From Leclercia sp. 29361 (GTDB taxonomy: Bacteria; Pseudomonadota; Gammaproteobacteria; Enterobacterales; Enterobacteriaceae), in NCBI RefSeq assembly GCF_011290365.1, contig NZ_CP049786.1, positions 2,108,001 to 2,172,000 of the forward strand: a DNA stretch of 64,000 bases, written 5' to 3'. The notes beneath the pieces are model-generated. The model had not been told where the DNA came from and made no database searches. It worked only from the letters and a program-made list of their open reading frames with translations. Of this stretch, positions 18,969-27,690 are shown piece by piece. Numbering within the stretch: the first letter of the stretch is position 1; each line of letters opens with the position of its first letter. Position numbers and translations under genes: made by a program.

Positions 18969-20561
18969 TCAGGCTTCTACTGTTCGCATCAGGGTCGCCA
19001 GCTCGTCTTTCACTGACTGCACCTGTGGGCCGATGACCACCTGCAAATTATGCTGATTCAACTGTACCACGCCGATAGCGCGGTTGGCCTTCAGGGCGTT
19101 GGTATCCACTTTGGACATATCCGCCACCGACAGGCGCAGACGGGTGATGCAGTTATCCAGCGAGGTAATGTTATCCGTACCACCCAGCGCCGCCAGAATG
19201 GCAGGGGTGTTATAGCCAGATTTACCCACCGTACCCGCCACGGCCTGTTCAACGCTGGTGGCCGTATCGGTATCGCGACCCGGCGTTTTCAGGTTAAAGC
19301 GGGTGATGGCGAAGCGGAAGATGCCGTAGTACACCGCGAACCAGATCGCCGCCACCACCGGGACCAGATACCACTTGGTCGACAGGCCGTGCAGGATCCC
19401 GAACACCACAAAGTCGATCACGTTGCCGTCGGTGTTACCGATGGTCACGCCCAGTACCGCCATGGTGGTAAAGCCCAGACCGGTCAGCACGGCGTGGATG
19501 AGGTACAGCACCGGCGCGACGAACAGGAACAGGAACTCGATCGGTTCAGTGGTGCCGCCCACCACGCAGGCAATCACGCCGGAGATCAGCAGACCTTTAA
19601 TCTTATGACGGTTTTCCGGACGGGCGCAGTGGTACATCGCCAGCGCGGCACCCGGCAGGCCGCCGAGGAAGGCCGGCATTTTACCCTGAGACAGGAAGCG
19701 AGTGGCGCTCTCAGAGAAGCCGTGGGTGGTCGGGCAGCTCAGCTGCGCCTGGAAGATGGTCAGCGCGCCGCTGACATCGTGCCCGCAGACGTCCATGGTG
19801 CCGCCTGCTTCCGTGAAGCGGATCAGCGCCACGAGGATATGCTGGAGTCCAAACGGCAGCAGCAGGCGTTCGCCGGTGCCGAAGATCATCGGGCCAAAGT
19901 CACCGGCACTGTTAATGATACGGCCAATGCCGGTAATGCCCATAGCAAACACCGGCCAGACCAGCGGAATGATCAGACCAAACAGTCCCATCACCACCAG
20001 GGTGATGATCGGCACAAAGCGGGTACCCCCGAAGAAGGCCAGCGCGTCCGGCAGGCGGATATTGTGGAAACGCTCGTGCAGCATCCAGATGATCACCCCG
20101 GCGATCACCGCCCCGAGGATCCCGGTATCAATAGACTGAATCCCGATCACGCTCTGGATGTTGTTGGCCTTCAGCACCGCCGCGTCGGTGGTCGGCAGGA
20201 TGCCTTTCGCGGTCAGCCAAAAGTTAACCGCCAGGTTCATCACCGCGTAGCCAACGAAACCGGCAAACGCCGCCACGCCTTTGTTTTCGCGGGCCAGCCC
20301 CAGCGGGATAGCGATACAGAACATCACCGGCAGGAAGCTAAAGGCAAAGGAGCCGACCTTGCTCATCCAGATAAAGATCGCCTGCAGCACAGGATTACCC
20401 AGGAACGGGATCAGCGTAATCACATCATGGCTGCTGAGGGAGCTGCCGATCCCCAGCATGATCCCGCAGAAGGAGAGCAGTGCCACGGGCAGCATAAAGG
20501 TTTTACCCAGTTGCTGGAAAAACTCCCATAGCGAGATTTTTTGTGCTGCTTTCGCCGTCAT
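18969..20561 (-). CDS. malX: MalX, PTS EIIBC component (maltose/glucose type)
   Basis: The 530-residue phosphotransferase permease has an N-terminal EIIC membrane domain with about 10 helices and a C-terminal EIIB domain whose phosphorylated Cys lies in NCITRLRLSV. It matches E. coli MalX, which can transport glucose and maltose. MalI represses it, and the operator lies 55 bases upstream of its start. AGGAG precedes the ATG. A 493-codon antisense frame is an artefact. Confidence 0.96.
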   Translation of the reverse strand: MTAKAAQKISLWEFFQQLGKTFMLPVALLSFCGIMLGIGSSLSSHDVITLIPFLGNPVLQAIFIWMSKVGSFAFSFLPVMFCIAIPLGLARENKGVAAFAGFVGYAVMNLAVNFWLTAKGILPTTDAAVLKANNIQSVIGIQSIDTGILGAVIAGVIIWMLHERFHNIRLPDALAFFGGTRFVPIITLVVMGLFGLIIPLVWPVFAMGITGIGRIINSAGDFGPMIFGTGERLLLPFGLQHILVALIRFTEAGGTMDVCGHDVSGALTIFQAQLSCPTTHGFSESATRFLSQGKMPAFLGGLPGAALAMYHCARPENRHKIKGLLISGVIACVVGGTTEPIEFLFLFVAPVLYLIHAVLTGLGFTTMAVLGVTIGNTDGNVIDFVVFGILHGLSTKWYLVPVVAAIWFAVYYGIFRFAITRFNLKTPGRDTDTATSVEQAVAGTVGKSGYNTPAILAALGGTDNITSLDNCITRLRLSVADMSKVDTNALKANRAIGVVQLNQHNLQVVIGPQVQSVKDELATLMRTVEA

Positions 20562-20614
20562 AAAACGACTCCTTTATTGTTAAAATAGATTTACCTGCCT
20601 CAGTGCTGCGAGAA

Positions 20615-20630
20615 GATAAAACGTTTTATC
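20615..20630. promoter_or_regulatory. MalI operator O1 (malX side)
   Basis: This is a perfect 16-bp palindrome, GATAAAACGTTTTATC, typical of a LacI/GalR-family operator and identical in form to the E. coli MalI site. It lies 54 bases upstream of the malX start. Confidence 0.88.
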
Positions 20631-20639
20631 AAAGTTTAG

Positions 20640-20655
20640 TGCGCGCTTAATCACA
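20640..20655. promoter_or_regulatory. CRP site between malX and malI
   Basis: TGCGC-GCTTAA-TCACA keeps a perfect right half and 3 of 5 bases on the left of TGTGA-N6-TCACA. malX and malI of E. coli are both CRP-dependent, and this site lies between the two MalI operators. Confidence 0.5.
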
Positions 20656-20693
20656 TTCTCAGGCTTTGGCAGAGAGTATAAAGATAACGTATT

Positions 20694-20709
20694 GATAAAA
20701 CGTTTTACC
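20694..20709. promoter_or_regulatory. MalI operator O2 (malI side)
   Basis: GATAAAACGTTTTACC matches O1 in 15 of 16 bases. It is centred 79 bases from O1 and 31 bases before the malI start, so MalI probably represses its own gene too. Confidence 0.85.
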
Positions 20710-20739
20710 GATCTCATTATCAGGGAGTCACGCCACCAC

Positions 20740-21768
20740 ATGGCTGTAGCGAAAAAGATCACCATCAATGACGTCGCCCTGGCGGCGGGCGTTTCCGTTA
20801 GCACCGTTTCGCTGGTGCTGAGCGGGAAAGGGCGGATCTCCTCCGCGACGGGACAGCGCGTCAACGATGCGGTTGAACAGCTGGGATTTGTGCGCAATCG
20901 CCAGGCCTCGGCGCTGCGCGGTGGGCAGAGCGGGGTGATTGGCCTGATCGTTCGCGACCTCACCTCGCCGTTCTATGCTGAACTGACGGTGGGCCTGACC
21001 GAAGCGCTGGAAGCCCAGGGGCGGATGGTCTTTTTGCTCCACGGCGGGCGTGAGGCCGATCAGCTGCTTCAGCGCCTCGATATGCTCCTGACCCAGGGAG
21101 TGGACGGCGTGATCGTTGCCGGTGCTTCCGGGGCGAGCAATGAACTGTGCGAGCGGGCGGCGGAGAAGGGCGTGCCGCTGGTGTTTGCCTCCCGCGCCAG
21201 CTATCTGGACGAAGCCGACACCCTGCGTCCGGACAACATGCAGGCAGCACAAATGCTGACCGAACATCTTATTCGTCGCGGCCATCAGCGGATTGCCTGG
21301 CTGGGTGGGCAAAGCTCGTCCCTGACCCGCGCCGAACGGGTGGGCGGCTACTGCTCGACGCTGATCAAATACGGCCTGCCGTTTCACAGCGAGTGGGTGG
21401 TGGAGTGTGGTTCCAGCCAGAAGCAGGCGGCCGAGGCGATCGGCACATTACTGCGCGCCAGCCCCACCATTAGCGCCGTGATTTGCTACAACGACGTCAT
21501 CGCCATGGGGGCCTGGTTTGGCCTGATCCGCGCCGGACGCCAGAGCGGGGACGGCGGAGTGGAAACTTTCTTTGGCCATCAGGTGGCGCTGGGTGCCTTT
21601 GCGGATGTATCAGAAAATGCGCTGGACGATCTGCCTATCGTCTGGGCGACGACTCCGGCGCGGGAGATGGGCTATACCCTGGCGGACCGCATGATGCAGC
21701 GAATTGAGAAATCCGACGTGCCGGCCGGGCACCAGATTGTGTCGGCCCGGCTGGTGACGGTGAAGTAG
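20740..21768 (+). CDS. malI: MalI, LacI-family repressor of malXY
   Basis: The 342-residue regulator has an N-terminal LacI helix-turn-helix (TINDVALAAGVSVSTVSLVLSG) and hinge, followed by a periplasmic-binding-protein-like effector domain. Length equals E. coli MalI. The start at 20740 (MAVAKK) matches the family, while the longer frame from 20692 would run through operator O2. It is divergent from malX. Confidence 0.96.
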   Translation: MAVAKKITINDVALAAGVSVSTVSLVLSGKGRISSATGQRVNDAVEQLGFVRNRQASALRGGQSGVIGLIVRDLTSPFYAELTVGLTEALEAQGRMVFLLHGGREADQLLQRLDMLLTQGVDGVIVAGASGASNELCERAAEKGVPLVFASRASYLDEADTLRPDNMQAAQMLTEHLIRRGHQRIAWLGGQSSSLTRAERVGGYCSTLIKYGLPFHSEWVVECGSSQKQAAEAIGTLLRASPTISAVICYNDVIAMGAWFGLIRAGRQSGDGGVETFFGHQVALGAFADVSENALDDLPIVWATTPAREMGYTLADRMMQRIEKSDVPAGHQIVSARLVTVK

Positions 21769-21776
21769 CCTCAGGG

Positions 21777-22667
21777 TTATGGCGTGAGCGGGTTCAGCAC
21801 CAGCCGCGCCTCCAGTGCCTCGACAAATTTTCGCACTTTCGCAGGGATCAGCCGCGACGTGGGGTAAACGGCCCACACCGCCAGCGCTTCCGGCTCGGCA
21901 TCCTGCAGAACGATCCGCTCCAACTGGCCTTGTGCCAGCGCGGGGGCAACGTACCAGCGGGATAAGTTAGCGATCCCCATTCCCCCTACGCAGGCTTCAA
22001 AGATCGCCTCAATGGAGTTCGCCGAAAACCGCCCCGACACTTTTTGCCTGCTCCGCTGCCCGGCCTGGTCGAACGACCAGTGGGTGGTGTCAGAGGTGGT
22101 TAAGCAGCTGTGCGCCGCCAGATCGCTGATCGTTTTCGGATAGCCGTTCGCCGCCAGGTAATCGGCACTGGCGCAGAGGTCGCGGGGATTGTCACACAGC
22201 CGATGGGCAACCAGCCGGTTGTCCCGCAGCGGGGCGATGCGCAACGCCACGTCGATCCCTTTCCCGACAATATCCACCTGCTCGTCGGTGGCAAGCAGAT
22301 CGACCTGCAGGGCCGGATGCTGGCGCATAAAGTCGGGCAGCATCGGGGCGATGATCTTGCGGCCAAACGCCGCCGAGGCGGTGATGCGCAGCCGCCCGGA
22401 TAGGTGGGCGCCATCGGGAAACAGGTCGGCCAGGGCATTGGTTTTATCTTCCAGCAGCGCCTGGGCGTGGGGTAAAAAGACCTCGCCATCGCTGGTCGGC
22501 GACAGGGATCGCGTGGTGCGATGCACCAGTCGGACCCCCAGCTCGGCTTCCAGGTTATTGAGGCAGCGCGACGCAGCCATAGCGCTCATCGACAGTCGAC
22601 GCGCGGCACCCGCCAGGCTGCCCGCTTTTATCGCTTCAACGAAGACTTCCACATCGTCCAGTCTCAT
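21777..22667 (-). CDS. LysR-family transcriptional regulator
   Basis: The 296-residue protein has an N-terminal winged HTH (VFVEAIKAGSLAGAARRLSMSAMAASRCLNNLE) and a C-terminal effector domain of the LTTR type, related to the CrgA/DsdC-like branch. It is divergent from the metallo-hydrolase gene, 108 bases apart, so it probably controls that pair. This locus replaces the E. coli uid/hdhA genes between malI and ydgA. The inducer cannot be told from the sequence. Confidence 0.88.
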   Translation of the reverse strand: MRLDDVEVFVEAIKAGSLAGAARRLSMSAMAASRCLNNLEAELGVRLVHRTTRSLSPTSDGEVFLPHAQALLEDKTNALADLFPDGAHLSGRLRITASAAFGRKIIAPMLPDFMRQHPALQVDLLATDEQVDIVGKGIDVALRIAPLRDNRLVAHRLCDNPRDLCASADYLAANGYPKTISDLAAHSCLTTSDTTHWSFDQAGQRSRQKVSGRFSANSIEAIFEACVGGMGIANLSRWYVAPALAQGQLERIVLQDAEPEALAVWAVYPTSRLIPAKVRKFVEALEARLVLNPLTP

Positions 22668-22775
22668 TATCTCGCATCCCGTTATACTGACCTATCAAAT
22701 TACACATCTACACTAATTATCGTTATAGCGCCATAGTCTCTCCACATCCTGATAAACAGTGAATTCGGAGTGACA

Positions 22776-23756
22776 ATGAAAAAGATGACAGCGGTTCTGG
22801 CCCTCAGCAGCCTGTTTCTGATGGGCTCAACATGGGCAGATGCCCCCGCTCAGGTGCGTCAGCAGGTGCCGGGGTATTACCGCCTGGCGGTGGGGCAAAA
22901 TGAGGTGACGGCGCTGTTCGATGGCTATAACGATCTCTCGCCGTCGCTGTTGAAAGGGCTCGCGGCCGACAAAATTCGCGATCTGCTGGCGCAGCATAAG
23001 ATCGATGCCGAACGCATGCCCACCTCGTTTAACGCCTTTCTGGTGAATACCGGGAAACATCTGGTGATGATTGACAGCGGGGCGGGCCACTGCGTGCCGC
23101 AAACCGCCGGGCAACTGATTCCCAATATGGAGGCCTCCGGATATCGCCCTGAGCAGGTGGACACCATCTTCCTGACCCACCTCCATCTGGACCACGTCTG
23201 CGGCCTGAGCGATGCCTCGGGTAAGGCGCTGTTCCCCAATGCCACCGTTTATGTGCCGCAGGGTGAAGCCGATTACTGGCTGGATCCGGCGAAAGAGGCC
23301 AGCGCGCCCGCCAATGCGAAGGAGTATTTCGCCATCGCACAGCACGCCCTGGCAGCCTATAAAGCGACCGGACATCTGAAAACCTTCGTTCCGCCAGCCT
23401 CACCCATTCCTGAAGTTCAGACCGCCTACGCAGTTGGCCATACCCCTGGCAGCACGGTGTATCGCTTTGCCTCTGAAGGGAAGGCTATCAACTTTATCGG
23501 GGATCTGATCCACGCCCCGGCCGTGCAGTTCCCGCACCCGGAAGTGTCGATTCGCTTTGATGTGGATGGCAAAAAAGCCACCGCCTCCCGGGGGCAGGAG
23601 TTTAACGCCCTGGCGAAAGACGGCGAGTGGATGGCGGCGGCACACCTGGCCTTCCCAGGCATCGGACATATCACCACCAGTGCCCAGGGTTACAGCTGGA
23701 ACCCGGCAATGTATGGCCCTTATCAACGTGCGCCCGACGTGCCCCTGCTGAAATAA
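22776..23756 (+). CDS. Exported metallo-beta-lactamase-fold hydrolase
   Basis: The 326-residue protein has a clear Sec signal peptide (MKKMTAVLALSSLFLMG...WADA) and the MBL zinc motif HLHLDHVCGL near residue 135. Further ligands are His in VGHTPGST and Asp in IGDLIH, and a final His in AAAHLAFPG. The pattern fits the lactonase/AHL-hydrolase-like group of MBL enzymes, but the substrate is unknown. The ATG at 22776 is chosen because GGAG lies five bases upstream. A GTG at 22770 is poorer. It is 15 bases before the next hydrolase, with which it forms an operon. Confidence 0.85.
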   Translation: MKKMTAVLALSSLFLMGSTWADAPAQVRQQVPGYYRLAVGQNEVTALFDGYNDLSPSLLKGLAADKIRDLLAQHKIDAERMPTSFNAFLVNTGKHLVMIDSGAGHCVPQTAGQLIPNMEASGYRPEQVDTIFLTHLHLDHVCGLSDASGKALFPNATVYVPQGEADYWLDPAKEASAPANAKEYFAIAQHALAAYKATGHLKTFVPPASPIPEVQTAYAVGHTPGSTVYRFASEGKAINFIGDLIHAPAVQFPHPEVSIRFDVDGKKATASRGQEFNALAKDGEWMAAAHLAFPGIGHITTSAQGYSWNPAMYGPYQRAPDVPLLK

Positions 23757-23771
23757 GAAGAGGAAAATATC

Positions 23772-24626
23772 ATGAAAAGTTACACCGTAACGGCTAATGG
23801 CATTCGTCAGTTCGTGGTAGAAGAGGGAGAAGGCGCCCCGGTGATCCTGCTCCACGGTTTTCCGGAAACCAACTACGCCTGGCGCTATCAAATTCCGGTC
23901 CTGGCAAAGCACTACCGGGTGATTGCCCCGGATTTGCGCGGCTACGGGGAGAGCGATAAACCGGCCTCCGGCTACGATAAACGCAACATGGCGCGGGATA
24001 TCCGGGAGCTGATGCGTGCCCTGGGTCTGGAGAAAGTGGTGCTGGTGGGGCACGACCGCGGCGCGCGCGTCGCGACACGCTTTGCGAAAGATTACCCTGA
24101 GCTGGTGGATCGTCTGGTGGTGATGGATAACGTGCCGACGCGTATCGTGGCGCGGGATCTCAACGCCTCTATCGCCCGCGCCTACTGGTTCTTCCTGTTC
24201 CATCTGGTGCCCGATCTGCCGGAAGCCCTGATTGCCGGTCGGGAGCATATCTGGTTGCGCCATTTCTTCTCGGACTGGACCTACGATCCCGCCACCATCA
24301 GCGGTGAGGCCTTCGATACCTACGTCCGGGCGTATCAGGCGCCCGGTGCCGTGCGCGGAGCGATGGCGGACTATCGTGCCAACGCCGAGGATGTGGCGCA
24401 GGATCTGGCCGATGCGGAGGTGAAAATTGCCTGCCCGGTGATGTCGCTGTGGGGCAATGATTTTCACGCCGTAGGGAAACTGTTCGATATGCCGAGCGTC
24501 TGGGCAGAAATGGCGGACGATCTCAGGGCTTATGCCATTGAAGAGTGCGGCCATCTGCCGCAGGAGGAACAGCCGGAGAAAGTGAACGCCCTGCTGATGG
24601 ACTTCCTCACCGGCTGGAAAGGATGA
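23772..24626 (+). CDS. Alpha/beta-fold hydrolase (epoxide hydrolase/haloacetate dehalogenase-like)
   Basis: The 284-residue protein has LLHGFPET (oxyanion hole HGFP), the nucleophile elbow GHDRGAR with Asp as nucleophile (near residue 97), and a late catalytic His in CGHLPQEEQPE. An Asp nucleophile fits epoxide hydrolases and haloalkane/fluoroacetate dehalogenases. The cap domain includes RAYWFFLFH. It is cytoplasmic, with no signal peptide, in contrast with its operon partner. The substrate is unknown. Confidence 0.87.
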   Translation: MKSYTVTANGIRQFVVEEGEGAPVILLHGFPETNYAWRYQIPVLAKHYRVIAPDLRGYGESDKPASGYDKRNMARDIRELMRALGLEKVVLVGHDRGARVATRFAKDYPELVDRLVVMDNVPTRIVARDLNASIARAYWFFLFHLVPDLPEALIAGREHIWLRHFFSDWTYDPATISGEAFDTYVRAYQAPGAVRGAMADYRANAEDVAQDLADAEVKIACPVMSLWGNDFHAVGKLFDMPSVWAEMADDLRAYAIEECGHLPQEEQPEKVNALLMDFLTGWKG

Positions 24627-24634
24627 CCGGCAAT

Positions 24635-24659
24635 AAAAAACCCCTCGAAGAGGGGTTTT
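24635..24659. terminator. Bidirectional terminator between the hydrolase operon and ydgA
   Basis: AAAACCCCTC and GAGGGGTTTT form a palindromic stem with loop GAA, with A/T runs on both sides. It ends the + strand hydrolase operon and the - strand ydgA. Confidence 0.9.
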
Positions 24660-24665
24660 ATACGC

Positions 24666-26216
24666 TTACTGCTGCGGTACAACCGGTGCGGCCGGTGGTG
24701 CCGGAACCGCTGGCGCGGCAGGTGCGCCCGGTACGCCCAGGTTCAGCGTCGGAACGCCAAACATGCCGACAAACTCTTCCAGCGGCATTTTCTGACCGTT
24801 CAGGGTTACCTGACCGTTGCTGTACTGCAGGCTGGTGCTGATCACGTTATCTTCCACGGTGGTGATGCGGAACATCTGACCCATCGCCGCCAGGCCTTTA
24901 ACCTGCTGGCTGGCCAGCTTGCCAGCGTCATCTTCGTTATAACCTTCCAGCTTCGCAATCTGGGTCATGAACTCGGTCGCCATGTCCATCGGGATGGTCA
25001 GCTTGCTCTCCAGCGATTTCACGCTGCGATCCACTTCCTGAGTCAGGGTCTGGGCTTCACCCGTGGCGGTGGCCGGATCTTTCAGGAACAGCGACAGGTT
25101 GAAGTTGGTCTCGCCTTTGCTGTTTTTCCAGCTCAGCGGCGCCAGGGTCACCACCGGCTCGCCTTTCAGCAGGATCGGCAGGCTGCTGAAGAAGACTTCT
25201 GTCGCTTTCTGCTGATACAGGGCCGGGTTTTCCATCAGCGTTTTATCTGCCATCAACGCCTGGCTCTGGGTACGATACTGCTGGCTGAACTGATGCCACG
25301 CCTGGCCGTCGATATTGCCGATTTTCAGCGTCAGCTTGCCGGTACCCAGATCCTGGTTCTGCACTTTCAGGCTCTTCAGGCTGTAATCCAGCTGGCTGTT
25401 GACGCTCTTACCATCTTTCGACAGCTCAGCTTTACCGTTCAGATCTGTCCCTTCCAGCACTGCCATCTCTTTGCCTTCAATGGCGATAGCCAGCTTATCG
25501 AGAGTCACTTTCTGATCGCCGATCCGCTCGTTGAAGTCGGTCAGATGGCTGTTGCCCTCGGTTTTCAGGTTGTTGAAGGTAAGCTGCACTTTCTGGCCGT
25601 ACTCATTGACGGCATTCACCAGGCCGCTTGCCGCTTCACCTTTCAGGGAGAAGGCCTTGCCATCACGATCGGCATCCAGCTGGAAATTGCCGCCGCTGAA
25701 GGCCACTTTTTCATCGCCATTCTCGTAATTCAGCGCTTTCAGCGCGATGTCGGAGCTTGTATCACCGGAATAGCTGATGCGGGTATTGGCCTCGAACGGG
25801 GATTCATTCTTCGCCAGATCGAACAGCGGCTTAGAGGCTTCGTTGTTCACCAGCGTCGATTTCACCGAGGCCATGGACGGGATAAGGTTAAAATGCTTCA
25901 GTTGGGCCAGCGGGAAGGGGCCGTGATCAACCACTTCGTTCAGGATCAGGCTCTGCCCTGGCTGCAGCCATGGACTTTGCGTGCCAGCGGCTGGTTTCAG
26001 CACCAGCTGCAGATGGCTTTTGAACAGCCCGCGCTGGTAATCCTGATAGCCCAGCTCCAGACCGGCTTCCGGTGCGGTACGCTTCAGTTCGCTATTGGCC
26101 TGCGCCACCATCTCTGCCAGATGGCTCTCCAGCTGTTTCCCGGTATACCAGGCCGCACCTGTCCAGACCACCCCTAATGCAACAATAACGCCTGCAGCTA
26201 TAACCGATTTCTTCAT
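24666..26216 (-). CDS. ydgA: YdgA, DUF945 family protein
   Basis: The 516-residue protein has an N-terminal membrane anchor/signal (MKKSVIAAGVIVALGVVWTGAAW) and a large DUF945 region, with a short Ala/Pro/Val-rich C-terminal tail. E. coli YdgA is 502 residues and lies next to manA, as here. It is probably periplasmic and anchored in the inner membrane. The function is not established. It is related to YihF, which shares DUF945. Confidence 0.93.
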   Translation of the reverse strand: MKKSVIAAGVIVALGVVWTGAAWYTGKQLESHLAEMVAQANSELKRTAPEAGLELGYQDYQRGLFKSHLQLVLKPAAGTQSPWLQPGQSLILNEVVDHGPFPLAQLKHFNLIPSMASVKSTLVNNEASKPLFDLAKNESPFEANTRISYSGDTSSDIALKALNYENGDEKVAFSGGNFQLDADRDGKAFSLKGEAASGLVNAVNEYGQKVQLTFNNLKTEGNSHLTDFNERIGDQKVTLDKLAIAIEGKEMAVLEGTDLNGKAELSKDGKSVNSQLDYSLKSLKVQNQDLGTGKLTLKIGNIDGQAWHQFSQQYRTQSQALMADKTLMENPALYQQKATEVFFSSLPILLKGEPVVTLAPLSWKNSKGETNFNLSLFLKDPATATGEAQTLTQEVDRSVKSLESKLTIPMDMATEFMTQIAKLEGYNEDDAGKLASQQVKGLAAMGQMFRITTVEDNVISTSLQYSNGQVTLNGQKMPLEEFVGMFGVPTLNLGVPGAPAAPAVPAPPAAPVVPQQ

Positions 26217-26317
26217 CGTGATTATCCCTAAAATGAAACCGAGCGGTAAAAACCGCCCGGTGAGGTCATAAGATTACCAATAGCTTAGCAACAATTGTTA
26301 AAAAATTCAGTAGACCA

Positions 26318-27490
26318 CTAGAGCTTGTTGAAAACCCGAGCCAGACGGCCCACGCCGCCGACGCTGACCGGCGAGTCACTGGCGGCAATAAACGCCGACT
26401 CGCCCGGCTTCAGCACCAGACGCTCGTCGCCTTTGCTGACCACCGCTTCGCCCTCGACGCAGAAGAGGATCGCCGCGCTCTGCTGGGCAATCTCAGCTTC
26501 GGCGCTGCTGAGGTCGTGCAGCGAGAAGGCAAAATCCTCCACCGGGATCGGGAAGTCCAGCTCCGGGCCATTTTTCACCGGCTGGGTCAGCAGCTCTGCC
26601 GCCGGTTTGGCGACGAATTTAACGTTAGCCACCAGCTCAGGAATATCGATGTATTTCGGCGTCAGGCCCGCACGCAGCACGTTATCGGAGTTGGCCATCA
26701 CCTCCAGCGCCACGCCCTTGAGATAGGCGTGCGGCGTTTCGGCGAACAGGAACATCGCTTCACCCGGCTCCAGTTTGACCACGTTCAGCAGCAGCGGCGA
26801 GAACAGGCCGCTGTCGTCCGGGTAGAATTCAGAAATGACGCGGATGGTCTGCCAAGGCTCACCCTGCTGGCTGTTAAGCGCCGCTTTCAGCACCCCCAGC
26901 GCGCGGGATTTTTCGTCGCCCTGCATGTTCAGCAGGCTGGCAAAGAGGTGGCTCAGGCGATCGGCATCCGGCTTTTCGAGGAAGTGGGCAATGGCGCTGT
27001 GCGCCCCGGCCACCGGCTGCAGCAGGGAGACAATTTCAGAGAATTCGCGGAAGGCGTTCATCGCCAGGAACGGCGTTAAGGCAAACACCAGCTCCGGTTT
27101 GTGGTTCGGGTCTTTATAGTTACGCTCGGCGGCATCCAGGGGAATACCCGCCGCATTCTCTTTGGCAAAGCCCGCTTCGGAGGCCTGCTTGTTCGGGTGA
27201 ACCTGAATGGAGAGCGGCTGATCGGCGCACAGCACCTTAAAGAGGAACGGCAGTTCGCCAAAACGATCGGCGACTTTACTGCCCAGCAGCGTGGTTTTAT
27301 CCGCGTCGATGACCTCGCGCAGGGAACGCACCCCGTGGGCATCGGAAATTTTTGAGCTGCTCTTCGGATGCGCGCCCATCCACAACTCTGCCATCGGCAG
27401 ATTGTCCGGGTTGGCGATACCGTAGAGATCCGTTAACGCAGTTTTACTTCCCCAGGCGTAGTTCTGCACTGAGTTGATGAGTTTTTGCAT
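26318..27490 (-). CDS. manA: Mannose-6-phosphate isomerase
   Basis: The 390-residue type I phosphomannose isomerase has the zinc site motifs SIQVHPNK and the later ETPHAYLKG (His ligand). It converts fructose-6-phosphate and mannose-6-phosphate. Length is 391 in E. coli. The start at 27490 gives MQKLINSVQNYAWG. A longer in-frame reading to 27508 is not conserved. It is divergent from fumA. Confidence 0.97.
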   Translation of the reverse strand: MQKLINSVQNYAWGSKTALTDLYGIANPDNLPMAELWMGAHPKSSSKISDAHGVRSLREVIDADKTTLLGSKVADRFGELPFLFKVLCADQPLSIQVHPNKQASEAGFAKENAAGIPLDAAERNYKDPNHKPELVFALTPFLAMNAFREFSEIVSLLQPVAGAHSAIAHFLEKPDADRLSHLFASLLNMQGDEKSRALGVLKAALNSQQGEPWQTIRVISEFYPDDSGLFSPLLLNVVKLEPGEAMFLFAETPHAYLKGVALEVMANSDNVLRAGLTPKYIDIPELVANVKFVAKPAAELLTQPVKNGPELDFPIPVEDFAFSLHDLSSAEAEIAQQSAAILFCVEGEAVVSKGDERLVLKPGESAFIAASDSPVSVGGVGRLARVFNKL

Positions 27491-27690
27491 TATCAAGCCC
27501 TGTTTCAAATGTGGAATTAACTGCCCGTATTAAAGCAATAAACCGTCCGGAAGTAACCTGCACACGGAAAAAGTCGTACTAGTCTCAGTTTTTGTTAAAA
27601 AATTGTGTAGGATAAGCCAACTCGCTTTTAAGCAGGGCAAACGGAACATCTGCCTGAACCATAATCAGCAATGTCGTAAGTGAGAGATCA

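Noticed and set aside
19050-20531. 493-codon open frame on the + strand across malX
   Set aside because: It is antisense to intact malX and has shadow composition with no recognisable domain.
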